64,000 bases of DNA from Amoebidium appalachense (GCA_963693365.1 CAVNZM010000012.1:9114001-9178000), one strand, 5' to 3'; shown: positions 21,531-35,210, counted from the stretch's first letter. The notes: a model not told the origin generated them from the letters alone. A program made the numbers and translations.

Positions 21531-23637
21531 AGGAGGAGTAGTGGTTTTTGTGGTGGTGGTAGGAGGGGGGTAGTGGTGGTGGTGGTGGTGGTGGTGGTTA
21601 TTGTTGTTGTGGTGGTGGTTGGAGGAGGGGTAGTGGTGGTGGTGGTGGTCGGAGCGGGTGCCTCAAGAGCGGGCAGGGCTGTGCTGAACACGTCATAGAG
21701 CATGCGATTGGCTGTTGCATTGTTCAGGCCACCAATCACATTGGGCGTAGCATTGTCCATTAGTGCCTGCATGACTCGGGATGGCGTGGACAGGGGGCGC
21801 TGACCGAGGTAGAGGGCAGCTGTGGCTGACACGAGAGGGGTGGCCCTGGGGGGTGGAATGGTGGTGGGAAGTGTGGGTTTGTGGAACAAAAGTGGTAGTG
21901 GCAGGTGAGGTGAAATACTATATATGGTGCTTTTTCTTCCACGGTAGAAATGAATGTTCGGAGGAGGTGAGATGCTATTTGGTGATATATGCGGTATAAT
22001 GTGCACGTGGTGGACAAAAACGCTGGGTTTTTTTTTAGAAATATATTCCCAGGGGAGGTGAGGTGCTTTTTGTTGCTTTTTCGTGGGGGAGGAAAGTTTT
22101 CCTTTGAGGTTTCTTGTTCGTTGGGGGCGAAGAACGCAATGAGCGCTGGGCGGGGGGGGGGGGGGGGGGGGAGGGGGGAGGGGGAGGGGGGGGAGGGGGA
22201 TGGGGGATTTGGGGAGGAGGGGGGGATTACATACATGGATGTGCCGGACATGGTGATGATAGACTGGTTGAGCCCCGTGGATGAAATCTGGTGGCCGGGG
22301 GCAAATATGCCCACACAGGGCCCATGGTTGGAGTATGCGGCCTTATTATCATCCCTCTGAGTGGCCCCAACCACCAGTGTGCCACGTGCAGATGCTGGTG
22401 TGCTGGTGCACGCATCTACATTGCTATTGCCGGCAGCGGTTATAACCGTCACACCATCATTGTAAAGGCGTGTCACTGCGTCGTTTACTACTTGGGAATA
22501 TGCGCCGTTGAGTGAGAGGGAAGCAATGGCGGGCCTATTACGGTCTCTGCTGTTTGATATGGCGGCTAGGCCCTGCAGGAAGGAGGTGGTGCTGCCCAGC
22601 CCAGCATCATCCAGCACACGCACATTCAAAACACGTGCAAAGGACGCACCATAGTCCCTGGATGTGATGATCCCTGCAACGTGTGTGCCGTGCCCTTTCC
22701 TGTCCATAAAACTACCATACCCCGTGAAGAAATTCACTGCCCGCCCTTCAAACTGAGTGTGGTTCACGTCGATGCCCGTGTCTACCACAAACACATCAAC
22801 CCCCCGTGTCAGTTCCTTTGCGCTAGCAGGGAGGCCCATTCCATCATAGGCCAGATTGCGCGTGTTTATCCTGTCCACACCCCAGCTAGATGTGGGTGTG
22901 TTCTGGTCGATAGGCACTGCAGCAGTGCTAGTGAACATCTGCACCTCTTCCATAGCCTGCACCCCATCCTCCCTCAAAAGGTCTTTGACGTCCTCTGCCT
23001 CCGTGATGGTGAACTCGGCACCGTTGATAATGGGTAGCTCGATGACGGGCTGTGGGGATAGACGTGGGTTAGATATTACTACCTGCCTTGCGAACGTAAA
23101 ACCTCACCAATGAAAGCAGAGGATGTGCTGTACCAAAACATGAGCGGAAATTAAACATGAAGGAAAAGGCCAAAAAGTAGAATTCGAACAGGGTTGGCAC
23201 CTGTCACAGACCACAACCTCAAAACAAAAGTGTTTTTTATTTATGACAGTAAGTGGCCATCAACTTTGTTCGCATTTTTTTTTTATTACACACAGCAAAC
23301 AATTTAAAATCGAGACCCACCTCATTGTTGCCGCCATACTTGTCTGTCAGTTCCATCAGCTTTTTCTTAATTAACTGCCCGCGCTGTTATGTTTGCTTTG
23401 AGCGTGACAATGTACTTGTTGGGCACACGGCTGCCTTCTGGGGCCTCATAGTAGATGCCCCCTAGTACTGCCTCCACCCCAACAAGGGCAAAGAGCGCAA
23501 GAGACTTGAACGCCATCCTGCTCTGTGTGTCGCGTGTGTATGGCGTGTGTGATATTGTCGTCTAGATGGCCGGTTTGTCGTGTAAACCGGTGGAACGTAA
23601 AAACAGCGACACTGAGGCTCAGACTGGCGAAAGCGAG

Positions 23638-23645
23638 TTTATATA
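23638..23645 (-). promoter_or_regulatory. Possible TATA box of the subtilisin gene
   Basis: TATATAAA on the minus strand, about 122 bp upstream of the ATG at 23516. Position is plausible; no other promoter element is clear. Confidence 0.4.
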
Positions 23646-24061
23646 CATTTCAGAAAGCTTCCGATGGTTAATATGATTGGCTGTTGTAATGTGCTACGGA
23701 GATAGATGATTGGCTAATATGGTGTGACTCACTCAGATCTGTTTTGTCTAGATACGCCAATCAAATTCCTGAAATCAATAAATCGACATTTTTGTGTCAT
23801 GGCGGAACCACGACGCCATCGAATTTTCATTGTGTATGATTCGTGCTAAGAAAGTGATTTTTTTCATATTGTCATTACATTTTCTCCTTCTTTTCATAAG
23901 GAAGAATGACACGAAAATTTGCTAAAAGCCGACGGTCGTTTTGCTCTATCGCGCGCACTGGACTCGCCTCATTATGTATACTCACTATTACTCAGATTGC
24001 CAAGATGCACATTCCCCCCGATACACTTTCGCGATATATTCGCGTACGTGACCTGACGGAA
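23646..24061. other. Upstream region of the subtilisin gene
   Basis: AT-rich, without recognisable exons or repeats. Regulatory sequence is likely but none can be pointed to. Confidence 0.4.
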
Positions 24062-24069
24062 ACATATGT

Positions 24070-24530
24070 CAGGGATGAGTCGGGTCGGTCGTCCCGACCC
24101 GGGACCGACCGGTTGTCGGGTCGGACGGTCGACCGAGCCCTTTTTCGAGAAACCTGTGAGCCAAAAATACTCGGCCGGGTACGGCCGTGACCGACCCGAC
24201 CCGAGGCCAAAACCCGGCCGGGTATCCGGGCCGAGGGAGGATCATGTGTATATGGCATAAATAGAGTTCTGCGTTATTCCATCTAAAACAATAATACAAC
24301 TTGATAAATCATTATTTATATGTACAAATGAATAAACTGCATTTTGGCTAATATAGTCGTTGCCTACACCGCGCCATCAGCATCGTGTGCATCATACTCA
24401 GGCTTCAACCGCCGACAATATTGCATCGATATCCGCCCACTTGCGAACCCAGCCACGGTGGCACCTGGCCCACACGTTCCGCAAACACACACACACGTGT
24501 CTTCACACACACGCACACACGCACACACAC

Positions 24531-24573
<43 letters not shown>

Positions 24574-24774
24574 CCCCCCCCCCCCCCCCCCCCCTCTCTC
24601 TCTCACTCATTCTCTCTCTCTCCCCCTCTCCCTCTGCCCCCGAGGCTCGAGCTCTCTTCGAGGCTCTCTCTTTCTCTCCCGCTTTCTTTTCTCCCCTCCC
24701 TCCATCCTTTCCCCCCCCTCTCACCCCCTCTCTCTCCCTCTCTCTCGAGTCTCTCCTACTAGCCATAGGCTCTC

Positions 24775-24808
<34 letters not shown>

Positions 24809-25081
24809 CCCCTCCCTCTCTCCCCCTGCACATGCCTCTCTGTGCCCCAGACGACGGCACAACACACACACATCTACACACCCCGTGACTACACACACAC
24901 ACAAAAAAAAAACTCCCTAGGTTTTTGACTACTCGGTCAGCCCGACGACCGACCCGGTTCGGGACGTGCGCGACCGGTGAACGACCGACCTGAACCAAAA
25001 ATTTCTATGACCGATCGTACCCGAACCGACAAGATTCGTACCCGACCCGATCCGACCCGTAAAGCTTTTGACTCATCCCTG
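24070..25081. mobile_element. Non-autonomous hAT-like transposon
   Basis: 1012 bp with 12-bp perfect terminal inverted repeats, CAGGGATGAGTC and its complement. The 8-bp duplication ACATATGT lies at 24062-24069 and 25082-25089. An 8-bp duplication and CAGGG ends are hallmarks of hAT elements. Next to both ends are many short CGGGTCGG/CCGACCCG repeats in both orientations (24080-24240 and 24930-25060), like the subterminal transposase-binding repeats of hAT elements. The middle is CA, CT and C repeats (24477-24910). No transposase is encoded. ACATATGT is its own complement, so it could also be read as part of longer inverted repeats. Confidence 0.82.
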
Positions 25082-25531
25082 ACATATGTGCACCGTCCTT
25101 TTAAATTTAAACGCAAAAAATAAGAGGGCACAAATTTACAAAGCACAGTTAGAAGCTCGCTGGCATCTTTTTGGTGAATCGAACTTGAATATGGGAGCTA
25201 TTTGTGCATTGTACTGTTGATGTCCAAGCTACCTTAAATTTATCACCTTGTCTGGCTGGCCCGGCGTTCGAATATTCAATCGGTGAATCATTCTAATATC
25301 AAACCCTGGTTGGAATGAATAGCTATGTGTTCTTCTACCAATGGAATCGCTCGCAACATTCTACACTTCTAAGAACCAATCAAATTCATCAAGATCCAAA
25401 CTTATGCATACCTGCGCGTGTATCTTGTGGCTTCGAAGCCTTGTACACGGTGCACCTCACTACATTGTAGTTTGCCAGTGCAGCTGCACGTTGTGCATGA
25501 CAAGACCCCAACTTGTGCCCCCGCATTCTAA

Positions 25532-25567
<36 letters not shown>

Positions 25568-26040
25568 TCCCCCCCACCCCTCTCCCCCCCCCCTCCCCAA
25601 CACCCATCCATCCAATAATAACACCTCCGGTCAGTGCACCATTACGCGTACTGACTGGAAGGATGACCGGGTCCCTGATATTACTGATAATCAACGGCAA
25701 TACGTGACCACCTTGCCACTGTGTTATTATTAGTCATGGCCCGCATCATTTGTTGGCGGGAGGCAGTCTTGCGTGCACTTCCCATAAAGTTTTACGGCGA
25801 TCGGTGGGTAAAGGATAGGTCCCCGAGCAGACTCCCCCACCCCCAACTTTGCATCCCCCTCCACATGTACATGTACACACACACACGCACCCACACCGAA
25901 CAGCTACTCCCCTCGGGGGCCTAGTCCCACCAACTTTCTTCCGCGTATCATGCAAGAGTTCTTTCTTTCTGAGAGGCTCAATAATGAATTTGGCAGATTT
26001 AAATTTAGCAATGCTGTCGTACATGTCACTGTACAGTCTG

Positions 26041-26095
<55 letters not shown>

Positions 26096-26105
26096 TGTGT
26101 GTGTG
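26041..26105. repeat. (GT)n microsatellite
   Basis: About 30 GT units with one TC interruption. Confidence 0.9.
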
Positions 26106-26425
26106 TACGCGCGTGTGTTTGTGTGTGTGTGTAAAAGCGTGTGTGCATGCTGCAGTGCTGGCGATTCATGTGTTATTGGTGCAGTTGTGTGTATGCACAT
26201 AGTGGTGTCATAGCACAACTAACTAAAGGTTGTGACATATGCATGTTTGGTGTTGTTCGTGTTGACAATGTGCATGTGTGAGTTTGTGTTCGTGGATGCT
26301 TGCAATGTGTGTATCACGTGCACTTGCAATGAGGACTCGAAGAGCTTAAGGGAAACGGGAGGTATCGATGGCAAAGCCCAGGCGAGGTCTGATCAGACCG
26401 CTTCGTGGTAATTTTTTTTTTTTTT

Positions 26426-26474
<49 letters not shown>

Positions 26475-26509
26475 GAATACAATAGCATATTACCTGACAT
26501 CTGGTGTCG

Positions 26510-26582
<73 letters not shown>

Positions 26583-26877
26583 AAAAAGGGAGGGGGGGAG
26601 GGGGAGGTACGGACAGAACTTCGAGAGGTGGAGGAGGAGGGGGAGGGGGGGGGGGGGGGGGGGGGGGGGGGTTGTATCGTGTGATAGAAGTGGGAGAATT
26701 GTAAAGAATGGATGGGTGGGGAGGGTAACCGTTTTTTTTTTTCCTTTTTGGGAGGGGAGAGGCAGGGAGGAGGAGGGGGGGGGGGGGGGGGAAGAGTTTT
26801 TTTTTGATTTTGTTATAATCCTTTTTTTCTTTTTTCGTGTCTTTTTTTCGTGTGCTTTTTTCTTTTTTCTTTCTCTC

Positions 26878-26916
<39 letters not shown>

Positions 26917-27309
26917 ATGTGTGCGTGTCCGTGTGAGGCGAGAGAGGGGGGGAGGGGGGGTGGGGGGGAGGGGGGTGGGGTCTGTCTTCGATGGTATAGT
27001 AAAGGGCACTGAGACGCGAACATATATTGTTTTGGTTTGAAAAGCAGCTTTGTTAACCCTACCAGTCATTTGATATGCTGTGTTGCAGATCCCCTTTTTT
27101 TTCTTTGTCACGGTTTTCTCTGACGCCTTCGAGCATTTATTGAGGGTGGTAGTTGAGCCGTCGTATGCAGTTTGGTGGGTATCGCATGTGGAAGTGTGTG
27201 TGTTTGTGTTTGTGTTCCATTGGGAGGAAGGAACCGAAGATGGTGGTTCGGAGGGTTGCGTGGGGAGGTGTGTGTGTGTGTGTGGTGGTGGTGGTGGTGG
27301 TGGGGGGGT

Positions 27310-27357
<48 letters not shown>

Positions 27358-27660
27358 GGGCGTTTTATTTTTTTCTTCGAGGGGCCCGAAGGGGGCACGG
27401 GGGGAGGGGAGGGGAGGGGGGGGTGGGGGGGGCTGCTTGGGGGGGTTAAGTATGTACATCATGTAGCCAACTGAGGGCTCAATACGTGCATGCACCAGAT
27501 AGCATATTTTCACGGGAAATAACATCTGCACATGTCTTCATAAAAGTAAACAAATGTGCCATAAAAGGAAATGAATGTATGCGTATCATAAAAGGAGATG
27601 AATCATTATAAATTCGCAAATTGAAATAGCATGATTTATTATATATCATAATCATAGTCA

Positions 27661-27662
<2 letters not shown>

Positions 27663-27717
<55 letters not shown>
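27663..27717. repeat. (AT)27 microsatellite
   Basis: Uninterrupted AT repeat of about 55 bp. It is a perfect self-complementary stretch able to extrude as a cruciform. Confidence 0.92.
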
Positions 27718-27720
<3 letters not shown>

Positions 27721-27758
27721 GCCAAAATATCACGAATGATATACTATGATGTGTGTAG

Positions 27759-28235
<477 letters not shown>

Positions 28236-28353
28236 GAGTGAAACGATAAAGCAAAAAAAAATAAAAATAGGAACACATACACGAGTGTGCACTTATGCAC
28301 GAAGACACACACACCGCGGCATGTGGGCACGGAGGCATGCAGACACGCAGGCA

Positions 28354-28406
<53 letters not shown>

Positions 28407-28779
28407 TGGCTCCACCACACCCACACTCTCCACCTTAGTAAACGTGCAATGTCGCTACACCCACATGTCCACACCGGCACAAACACACCTACACACGGCC
28501 GAAGATCTATACCGTGCTAAACGGAACGCTCAAGGACGAGGCCTTTATTTTATGGTTTGACATTTTACTGGCTAATGAGTGCAAAAGAATTGTATGAAAG
28601 CTTCGTTATCTTCTACGCAAGATCAAATGTGCACGGACACCTTGATCAATTGTAGCTTCAAATGGGTACTATCCTATTAAAAATGGAGTGCTTACAAAGT
28701 ATCATGATCATAAGTTAAACTAGAAATGTGTGTCTAAAACAGACCACTTGAACAGGATGAAGGCGCCGTGTGTACACTA

Positions 28780-29312
28780 TGGCGGGTGGGGGCAAAGAGG
28801 GGAGGGAGGGAGGGAGGGGGGGGGGGGGGGGGGGGGGGGAGGGGGGGGGGGGGAGGGGGGAGAGAAATCCAAGGGAGGGGGGTTGGGGCGTGAGGGGAGC
28901 AACAAGGTCTTTCATGGGAGGGAAGCAGGAAGACCCCTAGAAGAGAAAACGGGAACGAGAGAGACGGCGGAGGGAAGAGGGAGAGAGGCGCGGGGGGGGG
29001 GGGGGGGGGGGGGGGGGATGGAAAGCCGGGAGAGTGAGAAAGAGAGAAGACGAGACAGAGACAGAGATATACAGATACTATCACAGAGAGAGAAAGTGAC
29101 GGCGCTTCGAGGAAAAACGAGAGAGATGAATGAGACTGAAACTGAGAGAGAGAACACGAGAAAAAAGAGGAGAGGGAGGGGGTGAGGGGATCTCTAGGCG
29201 GAGGTGGGACGGGGGGAAGGGGGAAGAGAGAGAGGGGGGGGGGGGAGAGAGAGAGGGGGGAGGGGGGGGGGGGGAGAGAGAAAGAGAGAGAGAGAGGGAG
29301 AGAGAGGGGGGG

Positions 29313-29352
<40 letters not shown>

Positions 29353-29460
29353 AGAAGAGAGAGAGAAGAGAGAAATAGAGATAGAGAGGTAGAGATAGAG
29401 AGCGAGAGAGAGATGAAGAGAGAGACAGGGGGAGAGAGAGAGATAGAGGATTGTGTGTTG
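28780..29460. repeat. Second long purine-rich tract (G and GA)
   Basis: G runs, GA repeats and AGAGAAGAG-type repeats form about 650 bp with very few pyrimidines on the plus strand. Confidence 0.88.
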
Positions 29461-29719
29461 TGCGCCTATGCTTGACTTTACATGGCCATGTGCATGCAAT
29501 TCCAAACCTAAATATATGCACTTTGGTTATTGTTCAACAGGTAACCAGCACACCAATTCCAAACAGATGCCGAGCAGAATTCAATTAGAATAGATTTCAA
29601 TCAACAAGCAACACTGACTTTGAATTTTTTCTCCGAAAACAAAGAATAAAATAGTGGCCAGCAAGTCTCCCCATGCACACCCATAAACCTCCTCCCCAAA
29701 AATCCCCACTCACGTTACA

Positions 29720-29760
29720 CACCCACCCACCCACCCACCCACCCACCCACCCACCCACCC
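29720..29760. repeat. (CCCA)10 repeat
   Basis: Ten tandem CCCA units. Confidence 0.92.
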
Positions 29761-29769
29761 CTTTTTGTC

Positions 29770-30001
29770 GCCACCCGCACCCCCACCCTTCCTCGTCCAG
29801 CCTCTCTCTGTCGGCCTTCAATCTGTCTGCTGCAGCCAGCAGGCTCTGTGCGTCGGCAGCCAAAGCCGCCAGAGCAGCGCCAGCCCGCTGAGGTCCGCCC
29901 CTAGCGCCGGGCTGTCCGCAATAAACCGTGCCACCGCCTCTACATCCATGTTGACAAACAGTGGCTTGACTCCCCCACGGGCAACGAAATTCGGCAAAGA
30001 C
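29770..30001 (-). pseudogene. Possible isolated coding exon, unrecognised
   Basis: On the minus strand an acceptor-like CTTCAG (30007-30002) is followed by a frame with ordinary protein composition, including KPLFVNMDVEAVARFIADSP. After about 35 residues the natural-looking frame jumps to a neighbouring one that reads as an Ala/Leu-rich helix (LAADAQSLLAAADRLKADRE). Either a frame break or two short exons would explain this. I do not recognise the family and see no partner exons, so it may be a gene fragment. Confidence 0.25.
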
Positions 30002-30554
30002 CTGAAGTGAGTCCGAACTGTCGTCACGAACTGGCCCAGTTAAAACGGTTACGTAATTGCGCATCAGTCAGGAATGTAGCCATATATGGCTTTGCAATTA
30101 AGAAGAGCATTGGATGATAGCCCACTTGTTGAAACGACGTTGTGACAAACTTGTTGTGCGCCAGTTCAGGCTAAGGCGCAAAAACAGAACAAGAAACAAC
30201 CGAACACCTTAAAAACCGAAACAAAAAACAACAGCCTTTAGCGTTAACAAAGAAAGCTAAAAACAAAACATTGTGCACGGATTTGGTTCCTCGGCCACAT
30301 TTCAACGGGGGATTACACACCTTTGTGCATGGCCATGGCTATCCAATCGGCACAGACGGCTTTCACTGCACTGTGTAATGCAGCACAAGCCCCCCTTCTC
30401 CCCCCCCCCTTTCTTCCCCCTTCGCGCGCTCCATCTTTCAAAAGGCTTTGTCCAGGGTGTTTTAGAGCCTGACTCAGAAGCGAATGCCCTGGGTGGAATC
30501 CCGATTTCGAGATGGGGGGCGGGGGAGGGGAAAACGGGAGAAGGGAGGGGAGGT

Positions 30555-30598
<44 letters not shown>

Positions 30599-31100
30599 CG
30601 CTCAAGGGGGCGGGGGGGGGAAGGGAGGCAGTGTGTGCGTGCGTGTGTGTGTGGGTGTGTGTGTGTGTACATGACTTACATTGTGAGTGCGAATGTGTGT
30701 ATGTACGTGTGTGCGTGCGTGAGCGTGCGAGCGTGTGTGCGGGCGTGTGTGTTGCATGCATGTGGATGCACACACACACGCGGGTGTGCACGCGGGTGTG
30801 TATGCAGTGTTTGGTTCGTGTTTGTGTTTGTGTTTTTGTTTGTGCTTGTGTGCAGACAACACTGGTCGACGCAGTACATACCAGGGGAGGGGGGGGGGGG
30901 GGGGGGGGATCGCAGTCTACTAGAACACCCCCAATTTACCTGTTGAGCAGGAGTGGCCCCGGCCCAGGGCATGCCTGTGCACAGCATCTTGCAGATTTAT
31001 TATTAGTACTTTATGATAGCCATCACTGCCATTACAAGTAATGAAATCGGAAACTGGAATTGTCTCGGTTACATAGCACGAGAGCGCGCGCGGGCGCCCT

Positions 31101-31400
<300 letters not shown>

Positions 31401-31497
31401 GAGTATCACCAAAGTAAAATCCTATCACATATGTAAGCTTGCATATGCATGGGTTGACTTTGTGTCCACCCCATCAGGGCCAAAAAAAAAAAAAAAA

Positions 31498-31543
<46 letters not shown>

Positions 31544-31584
31544 TGTAGAGGGGAAATAGTGTGTGTGTGCGTGTGTGTGTGTGT

Positions 31585-31625
<41 letters not shown>

Positions 31626-31640
31626 CGTATGTATGTGTGT
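31498..31640. repeat. (GT)n microsatellite pair
   Basis: Two GT blocks separated by TATGTTGTAGAGGGGAAATA-like sequence, preceded by an A16 run. Confidence 0.9.
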
Positions 31641-31800
31641 GTGTGTGCACGCATCGACAAGATAGGACTTGTGTGTTCGTGCGTACAAGTGTGTGTGTGC
31701 ACCCAAAGATATGGCAAGAAACAAAGAATAACACTACACCTGGATGGGTGTCGAAAAAAACCTTTAGAAATTCTGAAATAACGACCGTAAATATTTTTCT

Positions 31801-32309
31801 TTTGACTGGATTTATTCAACGGAAAGATATGCAAGTATGCACGGCATACGGAGAAGACAATAAAAAACTTCACGAGTTATCCAGTAACAAGTGCATACTG
31901 AGATACCTGAACACTGTGTGAAAATCATATAAATACTCAATGTGACGACCAACAGAATTCAACAAAAAGTCTAAAGTGTTCACATTGCCAGCTAGTGTAG
32001 CAGATACCCGGAGGGAAAGAGGTAAAACGCGACATAAAAATTCACACCTATCAACATGCTTGCGATTAAAAAGGTCAGCACAAAAGTGGCACCAGCGGCG
32101 ATGAAAACAAGAATTACAGCGCCACTGCACAACTTCCCAGGCAATATCAACATCAGAGCACCATACAGACTTATCTACTAGGGTGGTATCCATACGTACA
32201 GCAGAAGAAATGTATCCTGCCAAAGCTCCCAAAAAGCGATAATGATCAGTACGGTGTTGCCTAAGGAACATAACACATGCCGACTGAGTTTTACCTTTGA
32301 TTTCTCGTA
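31801..32309 (-). mobile_element. LINE family C, inverted 3' fragment (left arm)
   Basis: The minus strand encodes the LINE C C-terminal region, including WRCNSC, a CCHC finger CHFCADLFNRKHVDRC and the 3' end. It is the inverted counterpart of 33302-33813 with high identity over about 510 bp. The two copies stand head to head. Left and right arms diverge exactly after GATTTCTC. Confidence 0.85.
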
Positions 32310-32393
32310 AATGTACTAGTCTTTCGAGATTAAGACTTCATAAAAAGAAAAATTACTCCGAGATAACTAAGGAAAGAAAGATCCGAGATAGGA

Positions 32394-33813
32394 AATAATG
32401 AAATTCCGGGGTCTTCTGCAGGGGTCCCTCTTGAGTCCGTTGTTGTTAGACGTTTTCATCGACGATTTAGCCTGCGCCCTCGAACCTTTCAGCCAACTGC
32501 ATACCCGCCGTGTACCGGGTCTCCTTTTTGCGGACGATATTGTTCTTTGTTCCTTAACCGAAGACGTCATGCACCAGATGCTTCGTCAGGTGGATCAATG
32601 GTGCACCGAGAATCTCATGACAGTCGGAATTGCATCAGTGTGCTACTTTTTCGAAAAAAACTTCCTTTCGTTTGGCCGGTCTTCCTATTCCTGTTCAGAG
32701 CACCTATGACTATTTGGGTATTCCTTTTACTGCACGAGGTATTGATTTCCGCAAGCTCCTCACGGCACGGATCGCTAGTGCGAAGGGTAAGCTTCACATC
32801 GTGTCAAATATGTTTCAACGGGAGTCTGTGATCCATCCTGCGTACCTTCTTCTCTACTAAAACTTCTTTACGGCCGACTTTCGAATATGGACTTCCGCTA
32901 TTGGCCTGCGCCCCACCTCGCGAGGCGGCCGTGGCGCTGAAAGAGTTCGACGATTTTCAGGGTACTGCGCTGCGCACTTTGTTTCGTACTCGGTTTGTGC
33001 CTCCCTTAATCAGCATGTTTGGATTGTCGTCTGCTGTTTGTCGTAGAATTGTCTCTTCGTTTTTGTTTTCATTTAGTTAGGGTACCTGATGGTCACCCTC
33101 TTGATGCTTCCTTTCCCCCCCCTCCCTCCATCCCTCTTCCCCCCCGATTCACCAACGCCGCTTCTGAATGTTTCAGCCTACCCTCTTTCAACCTGATTCT
33201 TCCTCTCGCTATCTCACTCCCTCTTTCTTTTCTCTTCCTGTTTTTTTTTGGATTTTCGAGTTATTACCATACACAGTATAAGTTTCTTTCTCGTTCTGAT
33301 AGAGAAATCAAAGGTAGAACTCAGTCGGCATGTGTTATGTTCCTTAGGCAACACCGTACTGATCATTATCGCTTTTTGGGAGCTTTGGCAGGATACATTT
33401 CTCCTGCTGTACGTATGGATACCACCCTAGTTGATAAGTCTGTATGGTGCTCTGATGTTGATATTGCCTGGGAAGTTGTGCAGTGGCGGTGTAATTCTTG
33501 TCCATCGCCGCTGGTGCCACTTTTGTGCTGAACTTTTTAATCGAAAGCATGTTGATAGGTGTGAGTTTTTATGTCGCGTTTTACCTCTTTCCCTATGGGT
33601 GTCTGCTACACTGGCTGGCAATGTGAACACCTAGTAGACTTTTTGTTGAATTCTGTTGGTCGTCACATTGAGTATTTATATGTTTTTCACACAGTGTTCA
33701 GGTATCTCAGTATGCACTTGTTACTGAATAACTCGTGAAATTTTTATTGTCTTGAAGACTTCTCAGTATGCCGTGCATACTTGCATATCTTTCCGTCGCA
33801 TAAATCCAGTCAA
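32394..33813 (+). mobile_element. LINE family C remnant: reverse transcriptase to 3' end
   Basis: A plus-strand LINE piece. Reverse transcriptase motifs are GLLQGSLLSP and LLFADDIVL, followed by a WCTENLM helix. Frame breaks occur near 32640 and 32860. A poorly conserved connector (RFCFHLVR) leads to the C-terminal CCHC finger near 33510-33570 and a 3' end at TAAATCCAGTCAA. The piece is 5'-truncated in the palm domain and inactive. Confidence 0.85.
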
Positions 33814-33990
33814 CTGACACACAAACATTCGCACATGTATATACCACACACCACGCACACACACATAAACACTGAGTCAGACACACGGACACGCACACAA
33901 AAGCACACACACACACAAACACACACACACGTGCACACACCTACACTCATGCACACATGCACACGTGCGTGTTTGGGTGAACACTCGAGC

Positions 33991-34029
<39 letters not shown>

Positions 34030-34189
34030 CTGTTCCTACCTCCTGCTTCTCTTTCTCGTTCAGGCTTAGGCCACAACACCACTCTCCCTCGCCCATTGTC
34101 CTTCCTTTTTACTTTTTCCTCCCTGCCTTCATTAACCTCTCCTCCTGTGTTTCCTAAATGCAAATGGGTTTCAAAAGGATGTCCCCCGA

Positions 34190-34223
<34 letters not shown>

Positions 34224-34753
34224 AGAGGAGGCGGGAACAGCTGGAGGTAACCACCCCGGTTATCAAAGGTGATGGCTTAGTGGTGGGGGCTGATCTTCAC
34301 CTTGCTGCCATATTTAGAACTCATTTTTAGGCCTCTACACTACATATTTAAGCGCTGAAAATAAACTAAAGATACTCCATAGAAGCCTTAAGAATAGTGT
34401 TCTTTGTGTCAAAGACCCCCGGGGGGGGGGGGGGGGGGGGGGCAGTACATCTCCACATATGATGTGCATCGTGTAATGTCGATTTTACATGTGCATTTCG
34501 TTGGGTGGAAGTACTGGTTACCTTAATAACTTCACCTCATCACAGTTCACATCCATGTCTGTAATACACAGCACATTTAAATATCCCTCTTGATTGCAAC
34601 TGATCGCCCCATAAAAGTTGATGGAAGAATTCACGCTTTCTCCGCAATACATTCATACTCCCTGGATATATCAACTTCTTATTGGGGGGGAAGTGGCAGG
34701 CGGAGGGGGGGGGGGGGGGGAGGGGGGGACGGGATACTTTCTATTGTGATGTG

Positions 34754-34804
<51 letters not shown>

Positions 34805-34999
34805 AAAAAGGAAAGAAAACACACACACACACACATGTACACCCATACACACACACAGAGGCTCTGCAGCTCGGTGTTGTGGAGCATCGTCGGGACCCAG
34901 AGTTCAACAAAAATTCAAGAGCACTGCCACCACAGTTGGAATGGTGTGTGGGTGCGCTTGTGTGTGTTCATTACTATCAGAACCACATGCACACAAGCA

Positions 35000-35053
35000 C
35001 AAGCACAGACACACACACACACACACACGCAAACACACACACACACACACACA

Positions 35054-35108
<55 letters not shown>

Positions 35109-35110
35109 GA

Positions 35111-35185
<75 letters not shown>

Positions 35186-35210
35186 TCTCTCTCTCTCTTC
35201 CATCCGGTCC
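35000..35210. repeat. CA and CT microsatellite cluster
   Basis: CA repeats, two CT blocks, and a GCGC stretch inside the second CT block. Confidence 0.9.

Larger units (their letters stand above)
13880..23516 (-). pseudogene. Subtilisin-like serine protease, split by a Copia insertion
   Basis: S8 (proteinase K-type) protease with three exon blocks: 23321-23516, 22235-23049, and from 21845 down to the Copia at 21531, resuming at 14457 and stopping at 13880. Introns 23050-23320 and 21846-22234 have GT..AG ends. Exon 1 gives a hydrophobic N-terminus and an I9-like propeptide (NKYIVTLK). Exon 2 carries catalytic Asp (VVDTGID), His (GHGTHVAG), the oxyanion Asn (AAGNSN) and Ser (MSGTSM). The Met codon of GTSM is split by intron 2, and exon 3 continues ATPLVSATAALYL, as the family expects. 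A Thr-rich linker follows, then a Cys-rich tail of about 90 residues (14170-13880) of unknown type. Besides the 7-kb insertion there is one extra base in exon 1 (near 23380-23395) and one missing base in the C6 run at 21565-21570. It is probably inactive on this haplotype. Confidence 0.82.

Noticed and set aside
23170-23200. tRNA B-box-like GTTCGAATTC on the minus strand
   Set aside because: No A box, acceptor stem or cloverleaf around it; it lies in intron 1 of the subtilisin gene.
26314-27531. Open frame of about 400 codons rich in proline and lysine
   Set aside because: Composed of translated G/C runs, GA tracts and poly-T on the other strand; no domain and no splice or start context.
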